From: Sergeia podlipaevii
Taxonomy: Eukaryota; Euglenozoa; Kinetoplastea; Trypanosomatida; Trypanosomatidae
DNA length: 58,103 nt
Direction of reading: 5' to 3'
NCBI GenBank assembly: GCA_030849805.1
Contig: JASANZ010002161.1
Location: 1 to 58,103 of the forward strand
The notes under the pieces are model-generated. The model was not told where the DNA came from. It was given only the letters and a program-made list of their open reading frames with translations, and made no database searches. How positions within the stretch are numbered: position 1 is the first letter of the stretch; the number at the start of each line of letters is the position of its first letter. Both the position numbers and the translations under genes were made by a program. Shown here piece by piece: positions 1 to 9,715 of this stretch.

Positions 1-12
1 CCCCCCCCCACT

Positions 13-2178
13 CTAGTAATATATGACCTCGCCCAACTGGAATGCTATCGCCGCAAGTGCAGCCAAGTTGAGAAACACAAGTATCATTGACACTAAAGGA
101 TAGACAGGAAAGCCAAAAATGTGCGGATGTACCTCATTAGCAGCTGCGGAGGAGCGCAGGGCCACAATAATTTTGTGTGACTCAGAGTCATTGCGGGATA
201 TCAAGTGATGCAGACCAGCGGCATCCATAATGAACAAGTGGCGCTTCTCCTCATTCACAGTCCCCGAGCACACGTAGAGGTAGCGAAACAGGAGCACTCC
301 CCAAAACAGAACTACAAAGACGCCATACGAGTGCGCGGTCGAGTAGTAGTGCGTGCTTCGATCGTAGTGGTTCGCAAGCATGTAAAAAACATCTGCGATA
401 GCCACCACAAAACTTGAAAACATAGCAAGCACAAAGAAGCTCATGCATGAGCTGCGAGCGTTGTGGTTGGAGGAAGTAGAGGCGTACATGATGAGCGACC
501 TCGTCACATACCAGCCAGAGAAGCCATGAAATAGATCTGAGCACTCCACGTCCTCATCCAAGAGAAAGGAGCGCTTCAAGTACAGACTTGGGCAGCACAC
601 ACTGCGGTGTTCGATCACAGCCAAGTGCGACAGCACCGTAAGCTTCGCCTGCACCTCACGCTGCATGTCAGTCATTTTTAAAATTTGATATGACAACAGA
701 GAGGAAAAAAAGAAGGTGGCGAAGAACGCAAGAAGCGCGGCCGCCATTTCAAAACCCTTGCGGCCGTACATGGGATGCCCAAAGCCACCACGCGTAGAGG
801 GGGCTGAGAGGCTCATCATTGCACCAAAAATAATAGAAAACCCAGCCCAGCGGTAACGGTAGTGGGGGTTCATCACTTTGCAGCGGCCCTCTTCGTCCCA
901 TGTGAAGATGCAGACAGCGGCGCGAGAGTCCACCACGTTGGCCGCGAACGCAGATAGCTTCGGTGTAAGTCGCCGGTCCATGCGCTCAAGGCAATGTGGG
1001 ACGCGCTCGTAGCTGTGGTACACCGCGCTGCATAGCGCTACCAGCAGCCACAGCACGCACGGTACAACCATCTCTGGAAGAGTCAGTTTGCCCTGCTGTG
1101 CAGACCCCAATGAGACCTTGCACGCTACCAGCACGATAGCCGTCACCTGGCAGCACACCGCAACCGCAATCACATAGATGGAATGTGACGGAGGGTCAAA
1201 GTCCCTGCGCAGTGTCGCCCCGCTCACGACAAACTCGCGCTCCAGCTTCAGCGACGTGATTCGGAAAGGAGCAATAGGAGCCCACGGCAACGACAAAAAG
1301 GGGAAAAGAAAAACCGCGAGGCAGCGCCAAAAACGTGAGAGCGAAAGGGAATCGTTGTTTGCGGGTGTTGAGCACGCGAATATAGCTGGCCGCGATGAAG
1401 TGTAGTGTGTGTTGAGCGGCGGAGACACTGCCGCTTTTTCTGTCTCACCATCGGAACCTAGAGGCAGTCGCGCGCTGGCAAAGCTCATGTTTTGTGTCAT
1501 ATCAAGTTCTTCGCCACCCAACCGCGGACTGAAATCTGTATTGCGGCGGCGCGGAGAAGAGGCAAAGTAGTTGTCTCCAAACTTGAGCAGAGGCACCTCC
1601 ACAGCGGGAGCAGGAGCTGAAAGTACCTGGTTGAAGTGAGAAGGTTCTCGTTGCATATGAGATGGCACAGATGCCATTCCACCAGCCGCAACAGTTGGTG
1701 CGTACATTCGAAAGTATTCGCCGACGTTTTTCATGAGCGTTGAGAACAGCTCAGTGTGTGCCCTTTGCAGTTGATCCGCCAGTTGATTCGGCGGCTTGAT
1801 CACGTGCTCGACACCTCCTCTATACAGGGACCGCACCTCAGCGCCGAAAATGGTGTAGCCGTTGAAAAAATTCGACTGTCTAAACTCACCAGAGAAATAC
1901 CCACCAGTTGGAAACAGCATGGTACCCTCCCCTTCCATCGCCCCGTGAACAAAGTTGCCAATGTAAATATTGCCAGTGTTAAAGAAGCAAATGCCATGCC
2001 CATGTCTATCACCATTGAGCCACTCCCCTTCATAAATAGTGCCCACACGATACACCATAAAGCCAACTCCTGTGCGCTGCTTTGGGTCCTGAATTGACGC
2101 CATATCTACTATTGATGGATGAGGTGATGCAGCTAAGAATCTTTCCTGCTCATCACCAAAGGGTTCGCTATTCCTCAT
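13..2178 (-). CDS. MORN-repeat multispanning membrane protein (hypothetical)
   Basis: 721 residues from the first ATG; the frame extends eight codons further only to a TTG. Residues about 48-112 hold two clear MORN repeats (YEGEW...G.GHG and YIGNF...EGEG) and a weaker third (YFSGEF). A Ser/Pro-rich linker follows. The C-terminal 400 residues are strongly hydrophobic, with likely membrane spans near 334-354, 368-387, 445-459, 478-498, 580-601, 617-637 and 692-715, and a weaker one near 290. MORN repeats in other proteins bind lipids or scaffold membrane contacts, so a membrane-scaffolding role is possible but inferred. The arrangement is loosely like junctophilin (MORN plus membrane anchor), but with far fewer repeats and many more spans. 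I do not recognise a named family. It is the last gene transcribed in the window, and its stop lies four bases from a C9 run at the edge. Confidence 0.8.
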   Translation of the reverse strand: MRNSEPFGDEQERFLAASPHPSIVDMASIQDPKQRTGVGFMVYRVGTIYEGEWLNGDRHGHGICFFNTGNIYIGNFVHGAMEGEGTMLFPTGGYFSGEFRQSNFFNGYTIFGAEVRSLYRGGVEHVIKPPNQLADQLQRAHTELFSTLMKNVGEYFRMYAPTVAAGGMASVPSHMQREPSHFNQVLSAPAPAVEVPLLKFGDNYFASSPRRRNTDFSPRLGGEELDMTQNMSFASARLPLGSDGETEKAAVSPPLNTHYTSSRPAIFACSTPANNDSLSLSRFWRCLAVFLFPFLSLPWAPIAPFRITSLKLEREFVVSGATLRRDFDPPSHSIYVIAVAVCCQVTAIVLVACKVSLGSAQQGKLTLPEMVVPCVLWLLVALCSAVYHSYERVPHCLERMDRRLTPKLSAFAANVVDSRAAVCIFTWDEEGRCKVMNPHYRYRWAGFSIIFGAMMSLSAPSTRGGFGHPMYGRKGFEMAAALLAFFATFFFSSLLSYQILKMTDMQREVQAKLTVLSHLAVIEHRSVCCPSLYLKRSFLLDEDVECSDLFHGFSGWYVTRSLIMYASTSSNHNARSSCMSFFVLAMFSSFVVAIADVFYMLANHYDRSTHYYSTAHSYGVFVVLFWGVLLFRYLYVCSGTVNEEKRHLFIMDAAGLHHLISRNDSESHKIIVALRSSAAANEVHPHIFGFPVYPLVSMILVFLNLAALAAIAFQLGEVIYY

Positions 2179-4054
2179 GGCGCTCGCCGCTTCACCTAGC
2201 AACTAGCTGAAAGCTTGAGTATCCCTACAAGTTTTGGTTCTGAGTTTCTATATAGCTACAATGCGCGCACACACACACCAGTATTTCATATGGAAAGTAA
2301 TAAAAGCCAAATAAGTATGTTATTTTAAGAGGTATAATATAGTTAAATCACATTACCAGACACCAACGTCAATAGTTACTAGAACAAGTTTCCCCGATTC
2401 ACACATTCATGCGCACTTTTCATTTTGGTAACAAGATTTTTCAAAGTCTTAAGTCTGTATTTTGTAACTGTTGAACTTTCTTTTGATAAACAAAAATACG
2501 TCATTGTAAGGCGCACGTAAAGTCACCACAGATACCTCCATCTTCCGCAGCCCTACAAAATAGTGCCCCCAGTGCGAGCACCCCCTATATGCTCATAGAG
2601 AGAGAGCCGCCTCATGTTAATGCTCAAGCTCCAGTATAGCTGTGTGTACATGGGTATACAATTCTGTATGTGCGTGTGTGTGTGTGTGTGTGTATGTATC
2701 GCAGGGAGAAACATTCGTTTTTATTGACGCGCTATGTTAAACTTCTCATCCAAAGCAACAAGTGAAAAGAGGCATTTCCCTCCTGGTAAAGATAAAACAA
2801 AACTTAAACTCAAACACACCAACACCACATAGACCGCCATGTAGATATAGAACACCTGTACGTCTAAAGGCGCCACTCTAAAGTTGCCTATACATACATA
2901 AACACACATACTACTCTCCCCTCCACCTTTGATAGTTTCTGAGTATCGTGATGGCTTGTATGTTGTGGCACCAACCTGCGCTTGTCCTTTTTATAAAAGC
3001 TCCTATCAGCATCTCGTATTTGTTTGCTTTTTTTTTTTTTTGAGATTATAAAAAATATGCGGGGTCCGGAGCAAAGTTACACATGTGCTTGGATGGATGT
3101 ATTGCAGCAGATCTTTCACAACTGTTGCTTAGAAGCATTGTTTTTTTTTTCGTTTGTTTGACACGTTTTGATGTGAACAGAATACATATCATACATATAT
3201 ACAGTCCCATTATGACCAATTTCTTTCATTCTTTCTTTTCATTGAAATAAAAAAACGTTATACTTTTTCTTTTTGATTTGTAGGAATATCATATTTAGTA
3301 GTCCTCAAAACAAAAAAAAAATAATAATAATAATAAAAATACACTGTTGTTGACTCTCAAGCAATCCTATCCGAGATCTTTATGCAATAATATGTCAAAA
3401 AACAAAAATACCCACATCAACACGGTCTATATATGCACGTACTTTTATCAACTTTTGAATCAAAATAAAGAGAGAATATCCCCTCGATACTACAGCGCTA
3501 AGCATCCAAATATCGTTCAACGCGTCTCAAAAAAAATATATATGTAAAAGCAAAATAATGTAAAAAAAAAAAGGACAGAAAAAAAAGTAAGAAACCAAAA
3601 ACAATAAAATAACAAATATAAATCATGTCCGTCGCTACCATCTCTTCCTTGAAGCGCATTTCCACTTTCTCAAATTTGCTTTCACTAAACACTTTTTTTC
3701 TTTTTTTTTCTTTGAAAAAAATAACGATCACTCTCACATCGCCTCCTCCGACGGCCAAATTGTAGTTCTTTCCGTTTCCTTCTACTATTCTGTGATAGCG
3801 CCCTCACTGTAATGTTCCAACGCACGCAGAATGCGGCGTACTTTGTTGTATCCTTCCTCTTCCTTCTCTCTCTCCACCCCTCCCCCTCCATCCCTGTGTT
3901 ACTATTCACAATGGTTGCGTGCGACAATACAAGAAGACATGAGAAAAAAAAAAAGGAACCCAGTGATAGGTGTGTATGTTTGTGTCGATAAATCTCTAAT
4001 GCACGCAAAACTCATCAAAGGGAAGAACGTATATATGTATAAAGAGAACCCTAC
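2179..4054. other. Intergenic spacer, 1.9 kb
   Basis: No convincing gene. The spacer is AT-rich, with a (TG)n run at 2671-2693 and many A or T homopolymers (for example 3031-3041, 3140-3150, 3309-3320). It must contain the 3' UTR of the HAD-APH gene and the 5' UTR of the MORN gene. Short frames here translate to Phe/Lys/Tyr-rich low-complexity peptides and were not accepted. Confidence 0.6.
2671..2693. repeat. (TG)n microsatellite
   Basis: Near-perfect TG dinucleotide run in the spacer between the HAD-APH and MORN genes. Confidence 0.9.
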
Positions 4055-6520
4055 TTAAATATGAGCACTACTGCGCTTGATGAGAAGCTCCAAACCTCGG
4101 CGAGCGAGCTGGTCCGCAAAGGCGACGTTGCGGCCTTCCGCTGCAGGCAGTCCGTCAACGTGCTGCTCGAGATTGGTTCCCACCTCAGCAATCATCATAG
4201 TGGCTCTGTGTAGACACAGAGCTGCAAGGTACACGTTGAAAATGTCATCGCGCCTCGCGCGGTCCAGGTGACGCATGTAGCCTCTGGTATTGCAGTAGTA
4301 ATCCAGAATTTCTGATGGAGTTGGAAAGAGCATCTGCGTGTTGCGGGAGACGCCATAGATACCTCCAGGTGCCGGAATGTACGTGAACACCGACAAGCTA
4401 GCGACGTCAAAGAGGGGATCGTCCAGACGGGTAAAGGGGAACTGCACTGTACCGATGTGCTTGGGGGGGTACTTGGCGCGGCCCTCTAAGGAGCGGTGAG
4501 AAAAGATAACAGAGCTCATATCGAAGCTGCCATGCACAATAACCAAACGTTCAGGGGACGGAATGATTTCCTGACCAAGCTGCGTCTGGTCGAAGCACGC
4601 GATGAGTCCCTTTCCTAGCTCCTCCACGGTGGCCGAGCGTAGCAGCCGAGCCTTCTGCGCATCTGCCACAGCCAGGTCATAGCGACCCATATACTCCCTC
4701 ACACGCATAAGCAGCGGGTGCACACGGGCGGCGTTGGCGGCGAGACGCTCCTCCTTTTGGCGCATGAAGCGAGGGAGTGTGGAGTCGTGCAGTGCAGCGA
4801 GAGCGTTGATCGCCGCCTTGTAGAAGAGCGTTGGCTTGAGCTCCACATTGACGATGCGACGGCGCTGAGAGTATGGACGGCGAATACGCGGCTGGATGAG
4901 CTGCTGAATGCTGTGTATCACCTCACCATCGCGGTAGCGGCGGATGAAGAAGCGTCGGCCACAGACGGCATGCGAGTCACAGTAGAGAAGCATCTTTGGT
5001 GTCTTTACGCCCGGTGCAGCCTCATTCAGGTGTGCCATCGTCTCGAACTCACGACGAATATCAGCGGACATGAAAGGATTAGGGCCGGGGGGCTGGATGC
5101 GGAGCGTGTAGCTGCCTGTGCGAAGCGTAATGCGATAGGACTCAAAGTACCTGCTACGAGAAATGTACTCGAAGACAATAGGGCCAGATGATGTGGCAAA
5201 GCCAGGTTGATGAGAAAGCTTCAGGCCCATCTCCAGGCGCTCGGGAATGGTGAGAGGGAACAAGTGGGGGAGGTGCTGCGCACAGTAAAAGAGAATCGCG
5301 TCCTGGTCCTCCTCGTCCATGTGGTACCGCTGCTTCTCAAGCACGTTCACAGGCTCGCACATGTCGCATGGAGGAGGGGGCAGGAAGAGAAGGTTGCTGT
5401 TGTAGTTCCCCAGCTCCTCCGTCACCCATGAGGCTTTTTCGCCCGAGGCACCTACGGGAGGACGAAAAAGAGGACTGATATCCTTCTCAACGCCCTCGAC
5501 AATCTTCTGCCAAAAGGCATCCTTATTCGCGACAATCTTGAGCGCCTGCAAAATGTCCTTATAAACATCTGACGCCCCATCTTCAATGAGGTAGACCTCA
5601 GTAAAGGGGTTTCCTGGCAGCTCACGCGCCACCTCGCAGTGATCACCGACATCATCAAAGTAGAAGATGTAGGGTTTAAGGTCAAAACGCAGGGCCTCGC
5701 CAGTGGGAGTACGACCGCTCATTACCTCCTGAACGGCGTGCATGTAAATATCAGGATATGGTTTGCGCTTGTGAAGAACGTAGCTCTGCACGTAGCCATC
5801 AAACAGGCCGTTGACCTGGAAGTAGTTGTGAAAACTGCCCGAGTCAGAGTACATGATAGGACAGTTCACTGGGTAAGGGCAGGAGTCGCCGTCGGTGACG
5901 CTCTGGGAAAGTGCCTTTATCATACGGCGGTACTGCCCCTCTGTCTCCCAGGCGTTGCCCATGGCCCACAGGCGGATCTCTTGCTGGCTCTTGGCGCGCA
6001 GGTAGTGAAGAAGATTCAAAACGTTCTTGCGCAGGACGACCTTCTCCATCGTGCAGAGAAACGCCTCCACGTCCAGCAGTTCGTAGATGAGGGTCTGAAT
6101 GATGGGGTCGCACAGTAAAGGGAAGCGCTTCTTGAGAGCATCAATGCGCTTGGGGTACGCTATGTTCATCTCCTCCAGCTCCTCAACGTTCTCCTTGGTG
6201 AGCGCCTTCAACATCACTCGAATCTCCTTCTCAAACTCAAGAATAAACTCCTGACGGTGAATCTCGCCTAGTTCCAGCTTCTCAAAAGCGCTGCGGGAAC
6301 CAAGAATGCGTTCAGTGAAGTCCGTAACAGTAAAGAAGAAGTTGCAGTACTTGCGCGCAAGGAAGGGGACGGAGTTGTTGCCCTTGCGATTCACAAGATG
6401 CGCACCGGCGCGCTCAAATACGCAGCGCATCATCGTCTCCGCCAAACGCCGCGCGGCGGGGAAGGGCGACGTCGTCAGGACACCCGCCAGGTCCATCATC
6501 AGCACAACCTCAGCCGGCAT
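4055..6520 (-). CDS. ACAD10-like HAD + APH (phosphotransferase-fold) protein, catalytic motifs degraded
   Basis: 821 residues from the ATG at 6520; the upstream extension begins at TTG. The first ~350 residues resemble the HAD domain of ACAD10 / soluble epoxide hydrolase: motif I DLAGVL at D10, motif III lysine in KRKPYPDIY, motif IV FDDVGDH. Residues ~450-760 resemble the aminoglycoside-phosphotransferase-like domain of ACAD10/11. Human ACAD10 adds an acyl-CoA dehydrogenase domain, which is absent here. Family enzymes act on hydroxyacyl-CoA through phosphorylation. Three of the key APH positions are changed: HGD..N reads HGSFDMSS (H663 to S670), and the metal-binding acidic motif before the conserved LxDPLxDVA reads VQFPFTRL. 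The second HAD motif-I Asp is Ala12. Membership is fairly sure; activity is doubtful. A pseudo-enzyme or altered chemistry is possible. The sequence shows no targeting signal I would trust. Confidence 0.8.
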   Translation of the reverse strand: MPAEVVLMMDLAGVLTTSPFPAARRLAETMMRCVFERAGAHLVNRKGNNSVPFLARKYCNFFFTVTDFTERILGSRSAFEKLELGEIHRQEFILEFEKEIRVMLKALTKENVEELEEMNIAYPKRIDALKKRFPLLCDPIIQTLIYELLDVEAFLCTMEKVVLRKNVLNLLHYLRAKSQQEIRLWAMGNAWETEGQYRRMIKALSQSVTDGDSCPYPVNCPIMYSDSGSFHNYFQVNGLFDGYVQSYVLHKRKPYPDIYMHAVQEVMSGRTPTGEALRFDLKPYIFYFDDVGDHCEVARELPGNPFTEVYLIEDGASDVYKDILQALKIVANKDAFWQKIVEGVEKDISPLFRPPVGASGEKASWVTEELGNYNSNLLFLPPPPCDMCEPVNVLEKQRYHMDEEDQDAILFYCAQHLPHLFPLTIPERLEMGLKLSHQPGFATSSGPIVFEYISRSRYFESYRITLRTGSYTLRIQPPGPNPFMSADIRREFETMAHLNEAAPGVKTPKMLLYCDSHAVCGRRFFIRRYRDGEVIHSIQQLIQPRIRRPYSQRRRIVNVELKPTLFYKAAINALAALHDSTLPRFMRQKEERLAANAARVHPLLMRVREYMGRYDLAVADAQKARLLRSATVEELGKGLIACFDQTQLGQEIIPSPERLVIVHGSFDMSSVIFSHRSLEGRAKYPPKHIGTVQFPFTRLDDPLFDVASLSVFTYIPAPGGIYGVSRNTQMLFPTPSEILDYYCNTRGYMRHLDRARRDDIFNVYLAALCLHRATMMIAEVGTNLEQHVDGLPAAEGRNVAFADQLARRGLELLIKRSSAHI

Positions 6521-6522
6521 GA

Positions 6523-6524
6523 CT
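6523..6524 (-). promoter_or_regulatory. Predicted trans-splice acceptor AG, HAD-APH gene
   Basis: On the sense strand a pyrimidine-rich stretch (about 6565-6525) runs to CAG with no earlier AG, only two bases before the ATG at 6520. This supports that ATG over the upstream TTG. Inferred, not mapped. Confidence 0.35.
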
Positions 6525-6972
6525 GGCAATGACAGAAGTTGTGAGTGCGGAAAGAAAAAGTAAAATACAAAGAATGACTATTTCCTACTAATATAAAATG
6601 CAAAATGTTTTCATTTGTTAAAATGGGAAAAACACCAGCAGTCCAGTCAAAATAAAAATAAAAAGAAATAACAATGCAGAAGTTAAAGCAACTGAAAGTA
6701 ACGTGATGATAGTGTCAATAAGTAAATACTTAAAAGCAAAAAAAAATTGTTCAGTTTTTATATTGCTTGAAAATTGAGGACAAAAAGTGATTCATATGTG
6801 TATATACGTTTACTGTTAAACTGTTAAAGCTCACGTACGCGCCGTGGCAATGTCTTCGTTCTCTCAGGTTGCTTTTTCCCTTTTTTAAAGCGAAAAGAAA
6901 AAAAAAAACAGATAGAGACGATAGACGCATAAAGCAATAAAATAGATATCTGTAAATCCGCCCGCGCATGCA
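6525..6972. other. Intergenic spacer
   Basis: AT-rich with A-runs at 6739-6746 and 6899-6909. No RNA gene or supported coding region seen. Confidence 0.55.
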
Positions 6973-9279
6973 CTACAGAGAGCACATGTTGCGTTCTCCA
7001 GCAACCGCGTCCCTCACAAACTCGCGTGCAGCAGCAAACAGTGGTGCTACCGACTCAACTGCCTCTGGAGTGGAAAGATACACAAGGGCCTCTTCCCATG
7101 CGTCTGGGTCACGCAAGCAGCGGGCGGAAGAGATAGTGTCACCACTTATCACGCTCACACAGCGCGCGAGGTATTCAATGCATAAGTGACCTGTACGATC
7201 GTTTCTCCTCGCCCGCAGGACGACCAGCGCCTCCGCCGTCGCAGGTGAACATTGAACGTGGTATTCATCATTCTCTGTACTACTTATTGCGCGAACACCA
7301 AGTCTCTGTGCACACGCCTCTCGCCACAAAGACAAAGGAAGCTGAAGAGTCGGGTACAACCCAAAGGCAGCGGCAGTTTCCCAAGTCCAGTTGCTCGGCT
7401 CACTGTGAGCTCCTGCCGCGGCGACACTGGCGGTTGCTGCTGTCGTGTCATATTTCGTCAATTCGGCAGCTGTGAGAGTGTCTGTGAGAGTGCGAGCAAC
7501 TTGACCCCGCAGTCTGCGCCACTCCTTAGTCGACCGCGTTGCATCTGACCCAAACTCGGGCTCAGCAAAAGAGAGGCACAAGTGGCGAAACAGCATGCAG
7601 AGTCCATCCCTGTCCTGTGAAATGGCAAGCGGCAGACGAGAGAGTAGCAGAACCACCCTCAGTGATCTCTCCTTCTTGGCAGCATCGCTGCCGCTGTTGG
7701 CAACTTGAGAGCAGTCAGCCACAAGTCCAACGAAGCGCACCACGTCACTCACCGGCAGATCGTAGTTCGGAGCATGCGCGAGAAGTTTCAAGACCGCATC
7801 CACAGCCTCCCCGACAGCCTTCAGCTCCGGTTCAAAAAACGACTTCCCCCGTGGATAGAGGCATAACCGTATTAATGCGCAAGCAGCCTGGAGCACATAA
7901 TAGATATCATCTGGCTCGGTAAGAGGGACCTGCACGCCCCGCGGGTCGTCCGCATGGTCAAGCATAACCGCGGCCAACCGTGAATGTCCATCACTAGATG
8001 AAGACGAGGACCCCTCACTGATCATACGGCGTGGGCGTCTTGAAAGTGAGTGGCGTACTTCAGAAGCCAATGATGTGGTCGTAGTGCCTCTGAGAATCTG
8101 CCACGCGCTTGTCGCACTGTTGCGAGTGACCATCGCCAGCCTTATGATGGACACAGGCTGCACCTCCTCGAGCAGTGCGTCATTACCCACTTTTGCCTTT
8201 GCGACGGCAGTGGTGTGGCGAGCTACGGCCTGCACCAGGGCGGCGGTATGCACAGTGTCCAGCCACTCCCTTTGTGGCCCCTCAACGCTCCCTGCGGGGG
8301 CAGAAAGCCGCGTGTGCAGAGCCGCTGAAAGATTGGCAGGCAACGGGTACACAGGAGTCCCGTTTCGTAACGCGAAAGGGTGAGTTAATATATACGCCAA
8401 CTCCACTGCGGCTTCAAGCTCTGCGTGTGTGTCTGCAACGGTAGCACCAGCGTTGCTCATCACTACTCTCAAAACATTCATCTGCAATACTTCGTACACT
8501 CGCGTCACCACCACATCAACCTCAACAGAGGCGTCCGCTTCCACTAGGGCCAGCAGAAGGGGCTCCATCGACTCTAACAAGACAAACCACGCGTAGACGG
8601 CAGCATCTTCAGTGATGGTCTCTCCCACCTGTGCAGTCCGCAGACGCTCAAACACGGAAAGCAGAGTTGACGTGTACTCGCGCTGCTGACGTTCACGTAT
8701 ACGCAGAGAGGCATTCTTTGAAAAGCGAGGCATCGTCAGCACTCTACGGAGCTTCTCTATTTTATCGAGTAGCTCCTGCAACGACGCAGTGCTAGCGCTG
8801 TGGTTACTTGTAGTGGTGTCGTGCAATGGGGTCGCATCTGCCACAGTAAAGAAGTAATCAGGAACGTCGCTATCCTTGTCTTGAAGTCGAGAGCTTCCAC
8901 CCGAGTCCTCTTTCAATTTCTCATTATGATGCTCCTCGTCCTCACCCAGCGTGTCCACAGCATTGTGCTCCGTGATCGAATTCATGTTGCTGCGATACTC
9001 TCTCTCCCGTTCCTCTAACATCTTCAGCCGCTGCACAACGCTCAGTGTGCGTTCCTCCTTGGCTTTCTCAGTGAGCGGTCGACTCCAGCTGCATGGATCG
9101 TATGTGAAGTGCTGATGCGGCCTGAATGAATGCTTATCAGCCCAGCGAAACGCGTTCTGCGCATCGCGAATGCTGTTTGTGTGGCTTCGGTCAGGGCTCA
9201 GTGGCTTTCTATATTGACGGCGTGCAGTGCAGAGGTGAATGTGCACCGCAAATGCAAGCTTACGCTGCCGCTTCAGCAT
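6973..9279 (-). CDS. Hypothetical protein, probably mitochondrial
   Basis: 768 residues starting at the ATG at 9279; ten upstream codons lead only to a GTG. The N-terminus (MLKRQRKLAFAVHIHL then many Arg, few acidic residues) looks like a mitochondrial presequence. The body is mostly predicted helical, rich in Ala, Leu, Val and Arg, with a charged stretch near 70-140 and a Ser run (SEGSSSSSSDG) near residue 425. No catalytic motif or named domain is recognisable. The long helical, basic character is compatible with kinetoplastid mitoribosome or mitochondrial RNA-processing proteins, which diverge quickly, but that is only a guess. Gene reality is well supported by its length and base composition. 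Confidence 0.75.
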   Translation of the reverse strand: MLKRQRKLAFAVHIHLCTARRQYRKPLSPDRSHTNSIRDAQNAFRWADKHSFRPHQHFTYDPCSWSRPLTEKAKEERTLSVVQRLKMLEEREREYRSNMNSITEHNAVDTLGEDEEHHNEKLKEDSGGSSRLQDKDSDVPDYFFTVADATPLHDTTTSNHSASTASLQELLDKIEKLRRVLTMPRFSKNASLRIRERQQREYTSTLLSVFERLRTAQVGETITEDAAVYAWFVLLESMEPLLLALVEADASVEVDVVVTRVYEVLQMNVLRVVMSNAGATVADTHAELEAAVELAYILTHPFALRNGTPVYPLPANLSAALHTRLSAPAGSVEGPQREWLDTVHTAALVQAVARHTTAVAKAKVGNDALLEEVQPVSIIRLAMVTRNSATSAWQILRGTTTTSLASEVRHSLSRRPRRMISEGSSSSSSDGHSRLAAVMLDHADDPRGVQVPLTEPDDIYYVLQAACALIRLCLYPRGKSFFEPELKAVGEAVDAVLKLLAHAPNYDLPVSDVVRFVGLVADCSQVANSGSDAAKKERSLRVVLLLSRLPLAISQDRDGLCMLFRHLCLSFAEPEFGSDATRSTKEWRRLRGQVARTLTDTLTAAELTKYDTTAATASVAAAGAHSEPSNWTWETAAAFGLYPTLQLPLSLWREACAQRLGVRAISSTENDEYHVQCSPATAEALVVLRARRNDRTGHLCIEYLARCVSVISGDTISSARCLRDPDAWEEALVYLSTPEAVESVAPLFAAAREFVRDAVAGERNMCSL

Positions 9280-9376
9280 GAGTGTGGCGCAATATTGGTG
9301 TGCCAACACCTAGTGCAAGCTGTACGCGCAAGTAGCAACTTCAAGTTGGTATATAGCAGTCTACCCAAGTGCTTTG

Positions 9377-9416
<40 letters not shown>

Positions 9417-9715
9417 TAAAGAAGAGTAGTATTACGCCACACAGATAAAAGCAAGTTTTTTGTAAAGAAAGAAGAAGAGACAAAAGAGAAAGAGAAAGAA
9501 GTAATGCAACAATAAGTAAAAAAAAAGGTAGACACGACAGTAGAGTTTATTTACTTTTTTATGAATATATATAAAAATTAGAACAAAAAGTCGTATAGTA
9601 GCGCAATACATTTTTATGAAAAGCGTGAACGAGTATAGCAGCGCAAATACAAACAGATTTGTCTGGGTAACTTGTGCATAATAAGAATCACCATCATAAA
9701 GGAAAAGAAGAGGGA
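9280..9715. other. Intergenic spacer
   Basis: Contains a (TA)n run and A-rich segments near 9460-9530. No gene seen. Confidence 0.55.
9378..9411. repeat. (TA)17 microsatellite
   Basis: Uninterrupted TA repeat upstream of the hypothetical gene's start codon, in its probable 5' UTR or spacer. Confidence 0.95.

Noticed and set aside
4055..6520. A full ACAD10 orthologue
   Set aside because: No acyl-CoA dehydrogenase domain follows, and the key residues of both remaining domains are altered.
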